A stretch of 64,000 nt of DNA from Metabacillus kandeliae. GTDB lineage: Bacteria > Bacillota > Bacilli > Bacillales > Bacillaceae. The notes beneath the pieces are model-generated. The model saw only the letters and a program-made list of their open reading frames with translations. It was not told the DNA's origin and ran no database searches. Position numbers and translations under genes: made by a program. Of the stretch, positions 61,454-64,000 are shown in pieces (the first letter of the stretch is position 1; each line of letters starts with the position of its first letter). The stretch is from NCBI RefSeq assembly GCF_021166585.1, contig NZ_JAJOZE010000001.1:824062-888061 (forward strand), in the 5' to 3' direction.

Positions 61454-62203
61454 CTAGCCTCTCGCCACTACAGCATCAAGCGGAGGGTTTCCATTGGCAA
61501 GGCCTACGGCAAAGATGGTATAGGCATTATCAGAACGGAGCTGCAGCCTCGGAACCGAAAGTACGACTGTATCCTTTCCGGCAAGCCTGACTTCAAGATC
61601 ATACTTTCCGGCAGGCACAGTAATGTATTTGGTCGATGTCATAAAAGAAATGTTTTCAAACAGGACATCACCATTCTTAACCGCAACATCAACGGAAGGA
61701 GCATCAGGGGAAAGGTGAACAAACTTCACCTTCGTTTCGCCTGCAGCAACAAACGGCTTATCAACAATCGGGAAAAGCTTAATTCTGGAGACGGGGCCTG
61801 CAGCTGTAAATGTATAGGCAACACCAGGCACAAAGAGAAGGTTTTCTGCAATCACCGGGGAAGAAGTGCTTCCTGTTGGATAGATATCTACCCTGTACTG
61901 GCCGGCGGGAAGATGCATATACTCACTGATTTCTTTATATTTTAATCCGCGGAGAACCAGCTTTCCATTTAAATACACATCAACGGCAGGGGCGTCAGGG
62001 GAAGCGTGGAAAAACCTGGCATTGGTCATTCCGGAATTCATCTGATATCTGCTGCTTTGCTGTTTGACTGCTTCCTGTATGGCTTTCAGGTGCATTTGAT
62101 AATACATTATGTGCTTGTTTGGATCAAGATATTTATAATATGAAGCAAGCATATCGTACATCAGCGCTTGAGAAACATACGGATTGTTATCCTGTTGAGG
62201 CAC
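61454..62203 (-). CDS. Protein with two DUF4397 domains
   Basis: 249 residues. After an N-terminal helical part (1-60) come two beta-rich DUF4397 repeats. Each starts (FFHASPDAPAVDVYLNGK at about 64; FVHLSPDAPSVDVAVKNG at about 165) and continues with YMHLPAGQYRVDIYPTG / YITVPAGKYDLEVRLAG. DUF4397 proteins are often exported, but no signal peptide is visible here. GTG start with AGGAGTGATGAATA. Function unknown; it may be spore or surface associated. Confidence 0.85.
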   Translation of the reverse strand: MPQQDNNPYVSQALMYDMLASYYKYLDPNKHIMYYQMHLKAIQEAVKQQSSRYQMNSGMTNARFFHASPDAPAVDVYLNGKLVLRGLKYKEISEYMHLPAGQYRVDIYPTGSTSSPVIAENLLFVPGVAYTFTAAGPVSRIKLFPIVDKPFVAAGETKVKFVHLSPDAPSVDVAVKNGDVLFENISFMTSTKYITVPAGKYDLEVRLAGKDTVVLSVPRLQLRSDNAYTIFAVGLANGNPPLDAVVARG

Positions 62204-62321
62204 TATTCATCACTCCTATGCTTTTCATCATCTCTCATACCATATGAGAAAGCATGGGTGAATGTCACAATGGGAATTTCTTTAAAGGTTCTTTGCAGCA
62301 CCTTGCCGCCTTAAGCACTTG

Positions 62322-62359
62322 AAAAAATCCAAAAAGTCAAAAGGACTTTTTGGATTTTT
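62322..62359. terminator. Terminator of the CPBP gene
   Basis: AAAATCCAAAAAGTC / GACTTTTTGGATTTT stem with a 5-base loop; T run on the minus strand (and also on the plus). Confidence 0.9.
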
Positions 62360-62368
62360 AATTCCTTT

Positions 62369-63295
62369 TTATTTGCCGGCAGATGCAAACATAGCTGGCT
62401 GGTGAGCATTGCGCCCGCAAAAAACCTTTGTCAGGAAGAAACCAGCCGCAATCATTACCGTTGTCCAAATGCTTGCTTCTACTCCAAACGAACCGCCGGT
62501 CCAAATAGAATCCGCAGCATGCACAGAGAATAATCCTTCAGGAGGAAGGCCGCTGACCGGAAATCCAATCACACTGCCCTGGGTAAAGTTCCACATTAAA
62601 TGGTATCCGAATGGCATCCAAAGGGTCCCTGTTTTAATCATCATATAAGAGAAAAGAAGTCCTATCAGAAAAATGTTGATAATGCCTAGAAGATGAACAT
62701 TTGGATTGGAAAGATGGGCAGCGCAAAAAATAAGAGCTGAACCGATATAAATCAGGGGAAGGGAACGCGACTGGCTTAGGGTTGAAACCACATACCCCCT
62801 AAAGTAAAGCTCCTCATTTGCTGCGACGATGATATAGGCAATAAAACCCATGAGAACCTCTGTCCATAAACCATTTCCGCCCATTCTAGCCGTTAACTGC
62901 ACCTGCCCTGTTGCAGCGAGAATGGCAGTAATGGCAAGAATAGAGCCTCCGCCGGCAGCTAAGCCGAATCCAAGGTTTTTTCCTTGAGTCCTGATGGAGG
63001 TTATACCAAGCTCTCTCCATTTTCTCTTTTCTGCTTTTAAAAAGATCAGCAGAGTAAGCAGTGTGGCAATAAGCTGAGCAATCATGACCCCTAGCTTAAT
63101 GGATGGGTTTTCCATTAATTTGCCCATGTCTATTTCAAGCTGAAATCCAGGCCCCTCAGAAGTGCCCTGCATAATCAGACCCGGCAAAACGGCAGGAATA
63201 AGCAATATGCCTGTCAGCACCTGCATTAAGAGAAAAGATAACAGGATTTTCCAGCCGCTTCTTACCTTGCCTTCTTTATTTTTAAAAACCTTCAT
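62369..63295 (-). CDS. CPBP-family intramembrane metalloprotease-like protein
   Basis: A 308-residue membrane protein with seven to eight helices. The CPBP (Abi/Rce1) motifs are AANEELYFRGYVVSTL (EExxxR), then HLSNPNVHLLGIINIF and MPFGYHLMWNFTQG (His). Substrate unknown; some relatives protect against bacteriocins. The GGGGGTACCAGAC sequence points to the ATG at 63295. It is divergent from the alpha/beta hydrolase gene; the 220 bases between hold no other clear signal. Confidence 0.88.
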   Translation of the reverse strand: MKVFKNKEGKVRSGWKILLSFLLMQVLTGILLIPAVLPGLIMQGTSEGPGFQLEIDMGKLMENPSIKLGVMIAQLIATLLTLLIFLKAEKRKWRELGITSIRTQGKNLGFGLAAGGGSILAITAILAATGQVQLTARMGGNGLWTEVLMGFIAYIIVAANEELYFRGYVVSTLSQSRSLPLIYIGSALIFCAAHLSNPNVHLLGIINIFLIGLLFSYMMIKTGTLWMPFGYHLMWNFTQGSVIGFPVSGLPPEGLFSVHAADSIWTGGSFGVEASIWTTVMIAAGFFLTKVFCGRNAHQPAMFASAGK

Positions 63296-63516
63296 GTCTG
63301 GTACCCCCTTTTTTGGCATAACCATATTATACAAAATTATAAAGGCAAATCAGACTGCAAAAAGTGATGGTTCTTAGTAATGAATTAATCGCATGCAAAA
63401 ACTGTCCTTTGGGCAGTTGGAACCCTAATCCTGAAATGAGATTTATGTAAAAACTCCCAATTCAGTTAAAATTAATCTCCTGTGAAGACGAAAATCAATA
63501 AAAGGAAGGTAATCGG

Positions 63517-63633
63517 GTGGCGGCCCGCAGAAAACAGCTGAGCCTAAGGCAGGCGGCCTTTAAGTTTAAGAAAAGCTTCTTTGGGAAAAACATAGAAAAG
63601 GCTCAAAGGAGGAAACGCAATGAATTACTATGA
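63517..63633 (+). CDS. Possible 38-residue basic leader peptide
   Basis: A GTG-initiated ORF (MAARRKQLSLRQAAFKFKKS, FFGKNIEKAQRRKRN) with about 16 Lys/Arg. AAAGGAAGGTAATCGG precedes it. It overlaps the first codons of the following hydrolase gene by 14 bases in another frame. It could couple translation, or be a chance frame. Confidence 0.35.
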   Translation: MAARRKQLSLRQAAFKFKKSFFGKNIEKAQRRKRNELL

Positions 63634-64000
63634 ATTGACAAGAGGCGAAAAAGAGATCGGATACATAGATGAAGGTGTAGGGGATACCATCATCCTTCTG
63701 CATGGATTTTGCGGAAGCCATGAGTACTTTAAATACTTGGTCCCTATACTGGCTGAGAAGCATCGAGTCGTTGCTCTTGACCTTAGGGGCCATGGCGGTT
63801 CCAGCACATCTGATGAGCCATATTTTGTTGAGGATATGGCAGACGACGTGAGGGATGTGATGAATGATTTGAAAATCGATCATGCCTCTTTGTTCGGCCA
63901 TTCACTTGGCGGCTATGCCGTGCTGGCGTTTGCTGAAAAATATCCTGAGATGACCGCCTCCTTTGGTCTTCTGCATTCAACTCCATTTCCTGACAGCGAG
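63620..64000 (+). CDS. Alpha/beta hydrolase (N-terminal part, cut by the window edge)
   Basis: The first 127 codons of an alpha/beta-hydrolase. ILLHGFCGSHEYFKYL has the oxyanion-hole HGF, then VVALDLRGHGGSSTSD, and the nucleophile elbow GHSLGGYAVLAFAEKYP with Ser. The rest of the triad lies beyond the window. No signal peptide; the first residues are MNYYELTRGEKEIGY. AAAGGAGGAAACGCA precedes the ATG at 63620. The substrate cannot be told (esterase, epoxide hydrolase or similar). Confidence 0.9.
   Translation, partial: MNYYELTRGEKEIGYIDEGVGDTIILLHGFCGSHEYFKYLVPILAEKHRVVALDLRGHGGSSTSDEPYFVEDMADDVRDVMNDLKIDHASLFGHSLGGYAVLAFAEKYPEMTASFGLLHSTPFPDSE

Overview
The window is a 64-kb piece of the chromosome of a spore-forming Bacillaceae bacterium (Bacillus, Metabacillus or a close relative). 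Evidence for this is a type B RNase P RNA, a xanthine/guanine riboswitch on xpt-pbuX, spore genes (sspM, cotD, yppG and a gamma-SASP-like gene), GGAGG-type ribosome binding sites with frequent TTG/GTG starts, and gene content that follows, as I recall it, the B. subtilis nth-ypoC-ponA-recU ... ilvA-ypmP-ypmQ-ypmR-ypmS stretch. It is mostly core chromosome. I see no prophage, insertion sequence, CRISPR array, tRNA or rRNA.

Layout. 1-9.3 kb: the end of nth, ypoC, the recU-ponA pair on the minus strand, the ypp genes, sspM, an Hsp20-like gene and a PTS IIA gene. 9.3-19.4 kb: DNA and RNA maintenance genes: the mitomycin-repair pair mrfA-mrfB behind a LexA-like box, cotD, ypsA, gpsB, rnpB with an unusually long 3' hairpin, the rRNA methyltransferase ypsC, the DinG/XPD-type helicase ypvA, and then a gene-poor gap with an eight-unit 21-bp tandem repeat. 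19.4-26.6 kb: M32 carboxypeptidase, the riboswitch-controlled xpt-pbuX operon, a CheX-like gene, an acetyltransferase, the type III polyketide synthase/methyltransferase pair bpsA-bpsB, and a Fur-box-linked 29-residue gene. 26.6-36 kb: the double dynamin dynA with its small companions, ypcP, two RNase H-like genes, several small Bacillus-specific genes and cspD. 36-48.4 kb: lipid glucosyltransferase ugtP, metA, fhs, glutathione peroxidase, HD hydrolase ypgQ, ypgR, ilvD, bacilliredoxin brxA and ypiP. 48.4-64 kb: ypjP, a TerC-type transporter, thyA-dfrA, the sigma-54 activator yplP with yplQ, ilvA, ypmP, a DegV protein, a nucleoside hydrolase, ypmQ/R/S, a DUF4397 protein, a CPBP protease and the start of an alpha/beta hydrolase.

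How the genes relate. One-carbon and nucleotide supply recur (fhs, thyA-dfrA, xpt-pbuX, nucleoside hydrolase), as do branched-chain/methionine synthesis (ilvD, ilvA, metA) and envelope and division functions (ponA, gpsB, ypsA, ugtP, dynA). recU, mrfAB, nth, ypcP and ypvA are repair or recombination genes.

Many genes here are too short for ordinary ORF calling. I read about a dozen by eye from ribosome binding site, start and terminator. Start codons were chosen by Shine-Dalgarno position and remembered family N-termini. All family names come from recognition of the translated sequence, with no database search. The most interesting items are the Fur-box/29-aa gene/terminator unit, the LexA-like box between the promoter elements of mrfAB, the tandem repeat, a three-copy family of dispersed imperfect-palindromic repeats, the variant sigma-54 contact loop of YplP, and the structured RNA downstream of rnpB.
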